Shown here: piece after piece, positions 43,437-55,179 of the stretch | Numbering within the stretch: the stretch's first letter is position 1 | Layout: each line of letters opens with the position of its first letter | NCBI GenBank assembly: GCA_036346395.1 | Contig: CM070611.1 | Span: 18,486,473 to 18,550,472 of the forward strand | Origin: Hsuehochloa calcarea | Lineage: Eukaryota > Streptophyta > Magnoliopsida > Poales > Poaceae | Direction of reading: 5' to 3' | DNA: 64,000 nucleotides | Translations under genes and position numbers: made by a program | Notes under the pieces: model-generated | What the model saw: the letters and a program-made list of their open reading frames with translations, nothing else | Told to the model about the DNA's origin: nothing | Databases searched by the model: none

Positions 43437-46400
43437 TCACAACAGTCCATAAGGACAAACCACCCCAAGCTCTCCTCATGAGTGAAAACCGAGAGTCAGT
43501 CCCAGAGGCTTGGTGAAGATATCAGCCAACTGGTGCTCACTCTCTACAAACTGGAGCACAATGTCACCCTTCTCTACATGGTCTCGAAGAAAGTGATATC
43601 TGATATCAATATGCTTGGTCCGAGAATGTTACACTGGGTTCTTGGTAATGCAAATCGCAGACGTGTTATCACAAAAGAGTGGAACACAGTCGATTGCTAA
43701 CCCAAAGTCCCGCAGGGTCGAGACCATCCAAAGCACTTGGCTACAAAGAATCGGCTGCAAAGAATGTACTCGGCCTCTGCGGATCATTGCGCAACACCGG
43801 ATCGCTTCCTTGACGACCAGGAGACAAGAGAAGTGCCAATGAATTGGCAAGTGCCAGAAGTGCTCTTCCTATCTATCCTACAGCCAGCTAAATCTGCATC
43901 GGAGAAGGCTCTAAGAGATAGACAAGAAGAGGAGGAGTACCAGATACCATAGTCAATGGTAGCTCGAAGGTACCGAAAGATGCGCTTCACCGCCTGACGG
44001 TGAGATACGCGAGGAGAAGCCTGAAGCCGAGCACAAAGACACACATAGAAGTGTATGTCTGGTCTCGAGGCTGTGAGGTACAAGAGAGAGCCAATCATGC
44101 TCCTGAACTCCTTTTGGTCAACAGGTTCGCCGTCTTCATCTGGATCAAGAGCAGCTGTAGATGCCATCGGAGTTGATACTGGCTTCCCATCATTTATGTC
44201 GAAGCGCTTCAGGAGGTCTCGAGTGTACTTGCCTTGGTGAAGAAAAGTACCTTCCCGAGTCTGTTTGATTTGGAAGCCAAGGAAGAAGCTCAACTTGCCC
44301 ATCATGCTCATCTCAAATTCCGAGCTCATAACATCGGAAAACTAGGAAACGAGAGTGTGTGAGGAGCCGCCAAAGATGATGTCGTCCACATAGATCTGGA
44401 CGAGCAAAAGATCAGTGCCAAGACGGCGGATGAACAAGGTCTTGTCTATTTTACCCATTTCAAAACCATGACTCAGCAGATAGGACTTAAGCCTTTCATA
44501 CCAAGCTCTGGGAGCCTGCTTGAGTCCATACAAAGCTTTGGAAAGCCTGTAGACATGGTTAGGGTATTTGGGATTCTCGAAACCTGGAGGCTGTCTGACA
44601 TAGACTTCTTCCTCAATAAGGCCATTGAAGAAAGCACTCTTGACATCCATCTGGTAAAGCTTGAAACCCTTAGAAGCTGCAAAGGCAAGCAGGATACTAA
44701 TGGCTTCAAGTCTAGCTACAGGGGCAAAGGTCTCTTCGAAATCTAGACCCTCAACTTGGGAGTACCCCTGAGCTACCAGCCTAGCCTTGTTTCGAATGAC
44801 TAACCCATCTTCACTTTGCTTGTTCTTGAACACCCATTTGGTCCCAATGATATTGTGACCTTGAGGGGGCTCAACAAGGGACCAGACCTTGTTTCTTTCA
44901 AAGTTTTCCAACTCTTCATGCATGGCGTTTATCCAAGACTCGTCAGATAGAGCATGACAGACGGCTTTGGGCTCAAATGAGGCAACAAAGGCAGAATGGA
45001 GACAGAAGAGAGACATGCCAGTTTTTGAACAAGTGACTCGCTCAAAAAGATCTCCAATGATCTGCTCTGAAGGATGGTCCTTTTGAATATGTCTAGGAGG
45101 TCTAGGGTGAGATGAAGAAGTGGCCTCTACCTCATGAGCAGATGAGATAGGAACAGAGCCACGAGCTTCAGAAGAAGCAGAAGGTAAGGGCTGATCTCCT
45201 CGAGGTGCAGTGGAAGAAGGCACCTCAAGAGGAGGAGGAAGAACTGGATCGGGTAGGCAACCCTCATCACCGTCTTCCTCATCGTCCACAAAGATGGACT
45301 CAGACTGCTCTAGAGAACCTGAGATATCAGGCCTAGTCCCCGGACAGGCCTCATCGAAGGTCACCTCACGTGTTTCTACCATTTTGCTAGACTCGCGCCT
45401 GCACTCTATAGGCACGAGAAGAAGTCGAGTAACCCGTAAAGATCCCATCACAAGATCGTGACTCGAACTTATCTAGGTTCCTGGACTTGAAATAAAACAC
45501 TTGCAACCAAACACACGAAAATGCGAGACGCTGGTTTTCGCCCATATCTCAACTCATAAGAAGTGCGATGCAAGAGTGCCCAAGAAAGACTCTGTAGAAA
45601 CATGACAAGCGAGCAATGGCCTCACCAAAACTTCCTAGGTGTAGAGTACTCATCAAGCATCGTCCCGCCATCTCGACCAAGGTACGGTTCTTTCTCTCCA
45701 CAACGCCATTCTGTTGAGGGACGTATGGAGACGAGAACTAGTGCTCTACACCTGTCTCACCACGTAAACTCTCAAAGTATGAATTCTTGAACTTGGTGCC
45801 ATTATCACTGCAATTGCTCGTAATGCACTTGGGAGCTCAACGAAAGCCTACTAAAAGACCACGAAAAGAGTAAACGCCTCATCCTTCGAGGCTAAGAAAA
45901 ACACCCAAGAGTACCTCGAGAAGTCATCGACCACAACAAGAATATACCACTTCCCTCCTTGGTCGATCAAGATTTGGCCGACCAATCAGATCCATATGGA
46001 GCGGTTGTCCCGGTGCATCGATCATTGTCACTTTGGATCGAGAGTGAGAAGCGGCAACCATCTTGCCGTCGGCATGGAGAGCAAACTAGATCCTTGACCA
46101 TCTTGAGTTTTGGCAAACCACGAATGAGATCGTGGCCGCTAACTCGTGTCAAATGATCAAAGCCTATATGATCTAGTCTCCTATGCCGAAGGTCAAATCA
46201 CGGATTCGTAAGCAATTAAACACCGGAGAGGATCACGTAAGACTCGTAAAAATCAGCACGAAAGATCCTCCCATATCGAGAAATCCATAAACTAGGCTAC
46301 CCAAGAATCAAGAATTTTGCAATTGTTTTTCTTAAAGCTCACCTCGTGTAGTCATCGGAAGGTGAGAGGCGAAAGCGATTATACCGCAGCTTACTTACTA

Positions 46401-46611
46401 AGGCAACATCTTTCAAAATAAAGGAATCATTAATGCTCACGATGATTTTAGCGATGACGCCGCCTAAAAGAAGCATCTCGAAGGTGATTGTCTCATCACC
46501 TCGAGCACGGGCTAGGGAAGAAAACCAACGAGAGTCTCCGGTCATATGACGAGAACACCCGGAGTCTACAATCCAGACCTTTCCCTTCCCAAATGGCCGA
46601 ACCTGAGTCAA
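43437..46611 (-). pseudogene. Sirevirus pol, nearly continuous RT-RNase H
   Basis: Minus strand from 46611: protease IVDSGCSRHMTG (DSG at 46558-46566); a heavily broken integrase (DLIRGLPKLKMVKDLVCSPC near 46130, further traces to 45460); an acidic/Ser-rich linker; RT from MHEELENFERNKVWSLVEPP, FKNKQSEDGLVIRNKARLVAQ, RLSKALYGLKQAPRAWYERL, YVDD at 44381-44392; then one in-frame TAG at 44342-44344; then FEMSMMGKLSFFLGFQIKQ, MIGSLLYLTASRPDIHFYV and RKSTSGTCQFIGTSLVSW. RNase H continues with shifts through LFCDNTSAICITKNPV and LADIFTKPL to GELGVVCPYGLL with its stop at 43437-43439. RT through the first half of RNase H is one frame apart from that single stop. The integrase is too damaged for activity. 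Confidence 0.88.
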
Positions 46612-48320
46612 ACAGAGAGTAAAGTCTCGATCTCGGGTGAATCAACAAAGTGATTTTGGCACCCAATCTTGAGTAACACGTTGAATGATGAAGTAGTCAA
46701 GCAAGACGACCTCTATCTACCCTACGCTCTCGTCACTCTCAACAAGTCGGAAGGTCCGTGGCAGACACAGTCGCTGGTCGAATCCGACTGCTATGGAGAA
46801 GCGAGTCAGAATTCTGGCAACATGCTGATCACGCCGTGGGTAGCCATCTCGAAAGGGAAACCGAGATCTACCCTCAAAGCGACGGAGGTCACGACCAAAG
46901 GGAGCATGAGGACGAAAATCAGAAAACTCAGAAAAACCAAGTCCTCGATGCTGCCCTAAATCATCAGCTGTAGCAAACCTAGACCTCAAGCAAAGCACAG
47001 CATGTGTCACAATCATCACGGGAGGGAGCAGATATGAGTAAGGTAAGCTCCCGTGATAGTCTAGCTACTTCCTTCTCCAACTCAGTACACTTAGCCCTAG
47101 ACTTAGCATGAAATCTACCTAACTTAAGAAAAGCATCATTAAGCTGGTCGTAAGTGGGACTAACCTCATCGGAGTCGGAGTACAGCTCGCTGTCGCTTAG
47201 TTCGCCCCCGAGGGCCATGAAGCACATGCCGGAAAGTTGCCGTCGTCCTTGGGATCTTGATCGTCCTTTCCATCATCGTCACTCCACCCCTCCACCTCGC
47301 TGGTGTCAAGCTCGTCGAGGGCGGTGAGGACGCGATGGAATAGCTTCTTTGCCTTCCCAAAGTTGCGGAACTTCTTCTTGCCTTGGTCAGGTGTTGAGGG
47401 CTTCGTGTTGCGGTTCTTGTCGATGTAGTCGTTCTTGCCCGAACCGCCATAGTCACCTTTGCCCTTCCCGCCTTGGGGCGCTTGCTCGGATGTGGTTGGG
47501 GCCACCACACTCGAAGCAAATCACAGACCTCCTCTTTTCCATCCCTCCTCCTCTTGTAAGCATGAGAAAACTTCCGAGCTAGGAGGGCTAATCTGCTCAT
47601 CCTCAAGTCGCTCTAACGATCATCGCTATGTCACGAGAGCAAGCAAGGAGAACCCGCGACGACTCGTAAGAAGATCCAGAGGTGGGATCAGTGACTAACG
47701 CCATCGATTGTGACTTCGACCTTCGAGAGACAATGTCAATCTCGTGAGTCTTGAGACGCGAGTAAAGCGCATCAAGAGTCAGGGTCGAGAGGTTCGTGCT
47801 ATCCTTGATGGTAGTCACTTTCATCTCCCAAACACGAAGATCGAGTCGTAGAAAGCATCCGTCGGCGTTATCCGAGTCGGGTATGTAAGACCGACCGCCG
47901 GAGGTTGCTCAAAATCTTATGGAAACGCGAAAAGCACTCGTCAAGAGATTCACCAAAGAAGCATCTCAAATTTGTCAGATTCTCGCTGAACTGGTCTTGT
48001 CGAACCGTCTTAATCGGGTGGTGCCTCATGGTATGCATCGAGGGTCACCCGGATGTCGTAGCGTAAGACAAATGAGAAATGCGATCAAACTCATACGCCA
48101 AACCTCGAATGATAATGTTCCTTGCCTTAGCATTTGCCTCAACATCGGGCATGTTTCCCACATTGATGTTTTCATCGGCAGGAACAGCAAATCTAACCTT
48201 CACCTTTCTCCAGATGGCATACCCCTGAGCCTGGATGTAAGTTTCCATTCGGCTCTTCCAGAAGGGGTAATCTAGGCCATCAAAGACTGGAGGCTTGGTG
48301 GAAGACTTGTCCGTTGCCAT
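46612..48320 (-). pseudogene. Sirevirus gag, frameshifted
   Basis: Opens MATDKSSTKPPVFDGLDYPFW at 48320, the conserved gag start shared with the Sirevirus at 16194. Follows with RMETYIQAQGYAIWRKVKV and DANAKARNIII-type residues. Later fragments include LDALYSRLKTHEIDIVSRRSK (near 47760; compare the same words at 16720), an acidic region, MCFMALGGELSDSELYSDSD (47227), a helical stretch KCTELEKEVARLSRELTLL with CDTCCALLEV, and an Arg/Phe-rich RDLRRFEGRSRFPFRDGYP stretch before protease. Many frame changes break it. No intact zinc knuckle was found; only loose traces of the knuckle region are visible near 47500. Confidence 0.78.
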
Positions 48321-48361
48321 GGCTCAACTGACCGGTTAAGATCTATAAGGAAGAGCTAACC

Positions 48362-48374
48362 GGCTCTGATACCA
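48362..48374 (-). other. Primer-binding site for tRNA-iMet (minus-strand Sirevirus)
   Basis: TGGTATCAGAGCC on the minus strand, two bases from the LTR end CCTTCA. Confidence 0.9.
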
Positions 48375-48376
48375 AT

Positions 48377-50040
48377 TGAAGGACTGAAATGGCAACAGAG
48401 GGGGGGTGAATGGTGCCTTAAAAATAAGAACTCCCCCTTTACTGTATTTAAACAAACCTACAAAACCCTCTGGAAACCTCAAGAAGAGTGAAGCAAAATC
48501 AGAGAACGAAAACCAAGCTTCGGGCTGTTCTGTTAGAAATCGGAAGCTCCGATTCTACCCGGCGGTAGTTCCGCACTCCGGTAGTTCCGGTTCAAGCACG
48601 AAGTTCCGCACAGATAGTTCGCCGTGGACAATCGGAAGTTCCGATTGTCCTGACCGAAGAACAGTGCGCTCGGGTTTTTCCCAAAAATCCCAAATACTAA
48701 ATCTTGAATGCTCTTCTCAGGTCAAGTTTCACAGGACATCATCCTAAACAACATCTTGACCTCATGGAGAAGAATCGCAAACAAAGATTCATTAATCAAA
48801 GCAAAATCGGATTTCTTGAAGAAGGGGCAAGAAAGACCAAAAACCACAATAGACAAGATTCTCAGATTCTTAGCTCATGAAACTTTGAGGATATATTAGC
48901 AATAGCAATACGACTCTAGATATCAAGTTTCATGCCATCTCATAAGACGAATCAAAAGTTTCATCAAAACCCTAGCTATTCAAGAGAAGAACAGAGAGAA
49001 GGAAGGAGGCATAAACAAGTAATCAAAACCTCAAAGTTTCATTGATAGAAATCAAACGATTACAGAGGGAAACACAGAGGAATGATTACACAAGATTTCA
49101 GTTCATCCTCTCCAACTCAACAAACACTCAAAAGCATAACAACGTCTCCAAAGGCTCTTTAGCAAAAGCTAACCCTAATTTTCTCTCTCAAAAAGTCTAA
49201 CCCTAACACCAGGGGTTCACCTCTATTTATAGCCCTTGGCTAATGGACCTCCAACCCATTAAGGCCGCTACACCCGAACAGAACTGCCTCCACTTGTGCC
49301 GCTTTGTGAAAAGACCGTTTCGCCCCTTGCGCACCTTCTGGAAGCCTCCCGTTCACCTTGTTGTCCTTGACTCGCAACCACCTCAAGATTCACGCCGTCT
49401 TCGACGCATCCCGACCGTTCTGACCTCAACGCCGCCTGCGCCTAGTCCGATCACTTCGCGTCTCGCCACGACTTCATCTCGATGTCCTGCAGTCAATACA
49501 GACAAAAACACATCACATAGCTTTGCCCAATATCATAGCATCAATATTTGTACAAGACTCAAATTCATACAAACTCAAAATCACAAACTATCCTTCTCGC
49601 GCATTACTCGACACAATCGAAGTTCGCGACTTACCATTGCGGAAGTTTCGATTTCGAACGTCCGCACTTGTCGATTATCGGAAGTTCGCGCTTACCATTG
49701 CGGAACTTCCGATTATCGAACGTCCGCGACTCCTGCATTTTCAATTCGATTTTCGCCTCGTGAGGAATACTCACGCCAAGATATCTCGGCAAACCGCGAC
49801 CCCAGGTGCGGAAGTTCCGATTACTTCAACCGAACACAATTCCCAGATTAATCGAAAGTTCCTCTTTCCGCACTCTGGTAGTTCCGATTATCGGAGCTTC
49901 TGCTACATACACAGCGGTAGTTCCGATTATCCTGTTTCAGCACAGAAACAGTACAAACAGAGAGACTCAACTCTCAACCTATTCAACAAGCTGTCAAATA
50001 CTCATCACTCACAATGGAGGACCTCTCACATGGTCTCTCA
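48377..50040 (-). repeat. 5' LTR of the minus-strand Sirevirus (1664 bp)
   Basis: On the minus strand begins TGAGAGACCATGTGAGAGG and ends GGTCCTTCA. It contains repeated GGTAGTTCCG and GGAAGTTCCG words (48560-48650 and 49620-49925). On the plus strand a TTTATAGCC (GGCTATAAA on the minus) at about 49223 marks the promoter core. Confidence 0.85.
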
Positions 50041-50045
50041 CTTCC

Positions 50046-50413
50046 TCAACCACGCCGCCGGTGCTAGCACTCTAGCGCGTGGTGTCCCTGCCCCGTACGT
50101 GTGGATATCTTGGAGGTGTTGTTGCGAAGCATCGTCACTAGGACGATCCGCAACTTAGTACATCCACTGGGAGGAGCAGACGCGCGGCGAGTATGACTAC
50201 TCGTGGGAGAAGACGCGCGGTGAGTATGACTACTCGGAGGAGCAGACACACGGCGAGTACGACTGCGACCGCATCAAGTCGCTACATCGACTCTACTTCC
50301 GCTATGAGTCAGCGCGTCTAGTGGTAATCTCTTGATCTATTACTAGCGGAGTTTCCTTGGTTGCACGGTAAAAATTTTGTTTTGTGCTATCGTAGTCTTC
50401 CCACGATCCTTCA
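50046..50413 (+). repeat. Angela-like 3' LTR, segment 3 of 3
   Basis: Follows the Sirevirus duplication and ends GATCCTTCA at 50413. Matches the minus-strand copy at 8722-9100 (GCTAGCACTC, GTACGTGTGGATA, CTATTACTAGCGGAG, TTGTGCTATCGTA). Includes a local triplication of a GACGCGCGG-GAGTATGACTACTC word near 50175-50265. The three segments sum to about 1.6 kb. Confidence 0.8.
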
Positions 50414-51515
50414 ACCCTGAACCCGACAACTCCTCCAGATTTCTCATTGTGTTGTCTGCGGGAATTGCCTTCATGCAGCTATAAATATCGGATTCACTCG
50501 CTCTCGCTCTCACTCATTCTCAATTTCGTTCTCGTTCTCGCGCTCGTCGCTGAGAACACAGAGAATAGAATATTTTTGGAGATTAAAGTTTGGGGCAGTT
50601 CTTAGGACTGTATCAGTATTCAACGATCCCCTAAAGGGCAAGTAATTTTTGTCCACTACATTTGTCATTATTACTATAGTTCTAGTTAATTAGTCTTATT
50701 CAACTAGCCCTAATTAATGTAGTTTGTAGTGGTAATTAAATAGCTGCTAATAATTTAGGTGTAGTTTATTACTACTTATTATTAATAGGTAATGAATTAG
50801 CTGTAACTAATGTATCGATGATTAACTAGTGCTTAATAATTAGTGGTAATTAATTAGTCATAATTAACTAGACTTTATTATTTAAGTATGAATTAGTTAG
50901 TGGTTAAAAATTGGTGGTAACTAATCAGTCGTAATTAGTCAGGCATAATTAATTTAGTGGAAATTAACTATTCATAATTAATTAGTCATAATTAATTTAG
51001 TGGTAATGAATCAGTGGTAATTAATAAGTTGTAATTGTTTGAGTCATAGTTTATTAGTGGTAATTACATTAGAGCAAATGGAGTGGTTGAATTTATGTGG
51101 CCATAATTACTTTGTTGGTAACTAACGACTCATAGTTAATTAGTATTGACTAAATAAATATAATTTATTATGATTAATTACGTATGTGCATAGTTAATCA
51201 TTCTTAATTAATTAATCATAATTAATTCAATGGCAATTACTTCGATGTAATGAATTACTCGTAAGTAATTTTTTGACAAGTAATAAATTTGTTGCTAATT
51301 AATTATTTATTTGTATTTCATTACTCGTATTTAATTGATTACTTGCATGTAATATGTGGTAACTATTTGTGTCGTGTGTAAATACTGTGAATAAATTCCT
51401 CGTAAATAATTAGTATTAATTAGTTTAGTCATGTTTAATTAGTGCTAACTACATACCATTTTTGTTATATCGCGTACTGCAAATCGGGTTGTTGTGGCTT
51501 TAGGTAATTTCGAAC
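50414..51515 (+). promoter_or_regulatory. Promoter, leader and AT-rich intron-like region of the left transposon gene
   Basis: CTATAAATA at 50479-50487 is followed by a CT-rich leader with repeated CTCGCTCTC/TCATTCTC words, then about 800 bases of degenerate TAATTAGT-type repeats (50690-51440). It ends at a TTTAG acceptor-like site (about 51503) shortly before the ATG at 51516. The order TATA, CTC-rich leader, TAATTAGT tract, ATG is the same as in the mirror-image region 57774-58640. Confidence 0.5.
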
Positions 51516-51608
51516 ATGCAAGACTTGGTAGTATTTTATAGCAATGGTCTCGTACGGGTCGAACCCGATGGGTTAGACCTGTCGAGGTGCCAATACATGG
51601 TGGTCCAG
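51516..51608 (+). pseudogene. N-terminus of a probable Mutator-like transposase
   Basis: Thirty-one codons from ATG at 51516: MQDLVVFYSNGLVRVEPDG then LDLSRCQYMVVQ. Openings of the LVVFYGNG type followed by a D-L-S segment are a feature I associate with plant MULE transposases, from memory. The frame is cut by an LTR at 51609. If one copy of the presumed 5-bp duplication is ignored, the frame continues without a shift at 54917 (AEGLDTMNIYELRR). No catalytic DDE domain, SWIM zinc finger or MULE domain is present in the window, so the family call is tentative. Confidence 0.45.
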
Positions 51609-52141
51609 TGTCGAACCTGGGAACGAAGTATCTCAAATTCTATGTATTTTCCACACTAGTCCAGGATTTCTAGTGTATACAGTCCAACAAAAATGTCATC
51701 ACAATCATATCACGTATTTATTTAATATGAATCAGAGTTTATTACAAAATAGGGCCTGGGGCCAATTAAAATAACACAGCGGAAAACAAATAAGTAATAG
51801 ACCACACGATGCGCCACATGCAATCATTTGGGAGCGTAGACCTAAAAGGAATCAAACCATTAAGGACTTATTTTTTTAAAAAATTTAGAAATACTCCTAC
51901 TTTTGTCGAACCCGGGAACGAAGGATCCTAAATTATTTGTGTTTCCCACACTACTCCAGGATTTCCAGTGTACATAGTCCAACAAAAACATCATCACAGT
52001 CATATCACATATTTATTTAATATGAATCAGAGTTTATTACAACATGGGGTCTGATGCTAGTTAAAATAACATAGCGTAAAATAAATAAGTAGTAGACCAC
52101 ACGATATGCCACAGACAATCGTCTGGGAGCGTAGGCCTAAA
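51609..52141. repeat. Direct duplication of the LTR 3' end
   Basis: 51609-51846 and 51904-52141 are diverged copies of a 238-bp sequence, both from TGTCGAACC through ATATGAATCAGAGTTTATTAC to GGGAGCGTAG. They are separated by about 57 unique bases. Confidence 0.85.
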
Positions 52142-54911
52142 CGTCTAGATTCTCACCGTCTGGATAGAAGTCTTCTTCTGAATAAATATTATTCAACAAG
52201 AGTGAGCACAACTTCTGTGCTCATAAATTACACCCAATAGAGAAAATATGAAGTATGCATAAGTTGACAAATGAGGCTGATAGGGTTTATTTGCGTAAAA
52301 CAGAATTTTTAGTTTTAAATAACCATACTAAGTTTCAAGGCACATTTTTGATCCATAGCTAGAATCATATTTTAAATTATCAGTTTTATAGTGGATAACC
52401 TTCATATGAAACATAGTGCTGGATACCCTCCTAACACATGGCTATCTGCCCAATTTTACCGCAGGGATTCACCATCCTAAAATTATTTACTAAAAATATT
52501 TTGAAACAAAAAACAAAGTCTAACTTAAAGCGGCTTTGCTCAGCATGTCCATGACCGTTGACACGACTATTCGAATAGTTTTACACTCTACAGAGGTGGT
52601 ACAACCACTTGCCGGAAGCCCCCTCTTGCGCCAGGTGGGAATAATGTTTAAACAACATCCACTCAACAAAATGGTACATAAAACAGCGAGGTATGACAAG
52701 TTAATAAGCCTAGTTCTGCACATACAGAACATGTGGTAGTACGGTGGAGCTTTGCAAGATGCGGCTCAAAGGCCGGTTCTTAACTAACTTGTGTGACTTC
52801 CAAAATTAACCTCTGGGCCTCAATCCTACCCGGATCGAGCCCGTGCATAAACCTGTACCCACCAGCTGTCCATTTCGCCCAAGTCCAAACCCATTTTTTT
52901 CATTTTTATTTTTCAAAGATATTTGCAAAAATCAACCATGACAAAACAATGTCATGGGCTTTTAATCAAAACTTGCTTTTTTTGGCTAAAATTCCCCAAA
53001 ATTAAATATTTGTGATCTAAGCAATGTCTAAGCATATCTTTCTTTTTAAATTTTTATTTGACTAAGGTGACAAGGAAATGACGATTCAACATACAATATT
53101 GGCTATACAAAGGAACCGGATTAACTGAGAATTTAGAACAAGAATTTAAAATAACTGAATAAAATTATGCATGCAATAGTAATTTAAAAATAGAATTAAA
53201 TAACATTAAAATACTGGATTCAATATGATCAATGGTATAACCTGCCTTGCTCGAAGTCTTGGTATTCTAACTCTTCAGATGGATCGAGCTCTCTGGAGTC
53301 GTTAAAATCTATACGCGAAAATAAGCCAAATTAAAATAAATTCAACAGAACATTAAAATTAACTCTAAATGAAATAATTTTAATTTAGTTAACTAGATCT
53401 TGAATTCATACAAATTTAGATATTTGATTCATCTAAATCGGAGGTCGTATGAAGAAATACGACCTCCTCGAAGTTTAAAACTAAAATCAGATTTTATTGA
53501 TTTTCTTAAATAATTTTTGAAAAAGGAAATTCGAATTATCGCGCGTGCTGACGTCATCGTACAGAAATTCCAATTTTCGGTCAAATTATTTTTCAACTGG
53601 AAATGGCTTTGTGTCACTGACATGTGGGGCCCCACAGTCATAGACTGGGTCCACAAAACGGTCAAAGTCCACGGTGGACTCAGCTCACAGAACAGTGAAC
53701 GGGGTGCGCATGCGTTGGCGAGAGTGCCTTGTGGGCAGCCATGTGGGCATCCACGTAAACCCTACTGTTGAGCTGGTGCTGAGGTGGCTCCGAGGTGGCG
53801 GTGCCACGTCAGCCCGGCTCCGCCGGTGGTTCAGCGTCGAGCTCGCTGGCGCTACGCGCCAGGACGAGCTCCGTTGATGCGCGCAAAAGAACGAGCGGGT
53901 GGCCAGGAATCTGATGTGCTTCCTTGTGGTGGAGGGGCGAAAGGTCGTAGCCAACGACAATTGGTGGCGGCGATTTTGGGTCGACGGCCGGAAGAAGGTG
54001 TGCACGAAGTAGGCGATGATGCTGCGGTACCGAGGGTGCGGTCAAGCTGGCCGGAGGACCTTAGACGGCGCCAGAATTGGAGAAGAACCGAGCTTTGGGG
54101 ATCGCCGGAGAAACTCAAAATGCGAGCGCTAGAGGGAGATTGGAACGAGGTGAGCTGGAGTGCCGGGTGAAGGGAGATGGTGCGCACCTGGGGCTACCTT
54201 TTATAGGCTGGGGGGTGGCTAGGAGGCGGAGATCGTGCGTGGAGGTTGCGGCAGCAATGACGAACTCCCGGCGTAATTGCGTATAATCCAGGGAAGAAAC
54301 GGTCGAGAATGAGTGCGGCGATAACCGGCGACTTGATTGCGCACTAAAGCACGAAGATTTCGGGAGAGAAACTAGGAATTGAAAATTTCTTAAACAGCTA
54401 TTAATGGCGGCGAAGGCGCGCGGACGCGGGAGGAAGAAAGAGAGGTGGACGAACGCACTGTGCTATGGGGGCCCCACCTATCGGCGGAAGAACGGAGCGG
54501 GCGGAGCGTCGACCGTCCGATTTAGATCGGACGGTCCGCACCGATCGTGCACGGGGGAACGAGCCGAGCGGCTGTCGAATTGGGCCGGGGTGCGGGTGAA
54601 CAGGAGTGGGCACTGGGAGAATTCGGCCCGATACTGTGCGGCGATTTTTAACTTATTTTCCAATTGAAATAATTCCAAAAATTCAAAAAGTCTTTATAAA
54701 ATAGCAAATAAATTCCAAAAATTATGAGAAAATTCTCTAAGACATTTTGGATTTAAATAAAATATTTCCAACATAAGATGGGAAATAGATTTTGCAAATA
54801 AATTATTTTGGATTTGAAATAATTAAGGAAAATTTTTAAAAGTTTCAAAAAATTCCACAAAAATAATTAAATCTTTATTTTCAACTGAAACTTGAATTTT
54901 AGGTTGTTACA
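51609..54911 (-). mobile_element. TGTAAC-type LTR inserted in the transposase gene
   Basis: On the minus strand starts TGTAACAACCTAAAATTC at 54911 and ends CCCAGGTTCGACA at 51609. The flanks TCCAG (51604-51608) and TCTGG (54912-54916) differ by two transitions, so they could be an aged duplication. A clear TATA box CTATAAAAGG lies on the minus strand near 54200, and an AATAAACTCTG poly(A)-type signal near 52030. The GC-rich middle gives spurious long frames on both strands. No internal retroelement genes are present. Confidence 0.65.
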
Positions 54912-54916
54912 TCTGG

Positions 54917-55179
54917 GCGGAGGGGCTCGATACGATGAATATTTACGAGCTTAGGAGATGCTTCCGGAGGGAGGTCGATATGAAACCAACGACGAATAAA
55001 CTTGTCATCGAGGGGATCACCTGCACGAATAGGGAAGGGTTGGGTGAATGGAAGAATAGCATGGGGCCAGTACATGCAGATTACTTCCCAGCCCGAGGTG
55101 CCAATATATGAGAAGCCGATGGTGTGCGTGAATTTCATACGCAGGGCACTGGGAACCCTTAATGATGTCGGTGCCTTGG
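54917..55179 (+). pseudogene. Probable Mutator-like transposase, continuation
   Basis: The plus strand reads AEGLDTMNIYELRRCFRREV, then DMKPTTNKLVIEGITC and GLGEWKNS, followed by a one-base frame change into WGQYMQITSQPEVPIYEKPM and VCVNFIRRALGTLND. A W--YM segment followed by a hydrophobic P--IYV-like segment suits the N-terminal part of MULE transposases. It is cut at 55180 by an LTR starting TGTAATAACCC. The opposite strand also has an open frame over this region (54899-55237). I prefer the plus strand because it continues the frame at 51516. Confidence 0.45.

Larger units (their letters stand above)
41380..50040 (-). mobile_element. Sirevirus-type copia, minus strand, target duplication CTTCC
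   Basis: Flanked by CTTCC on both sides. On the minus strand: 5' LTR (50040 to 48377), primer site TGGTATCAGAGCC (48362-48374), gag (from 48320), pol (to 43437), non-coding 3' region, truncated 3' LTR (41980 to 41380). Protein motifs closely follow those of the plus-strand Sirevirus at 14322-25085 (DSGCSRHMTG, SSEFEMSMMGKL, RKSTSGTC), so they are related families, but the LTR palindromes differ. Confidence 0.9.

Noticed and set aside
53674..54286. Overlapping frames of 66-128 codons
   Set aside because: GC-rich U3-like part of the LTR at 51609-54911, upstream of its minus-strand TATA box; not protein-like.
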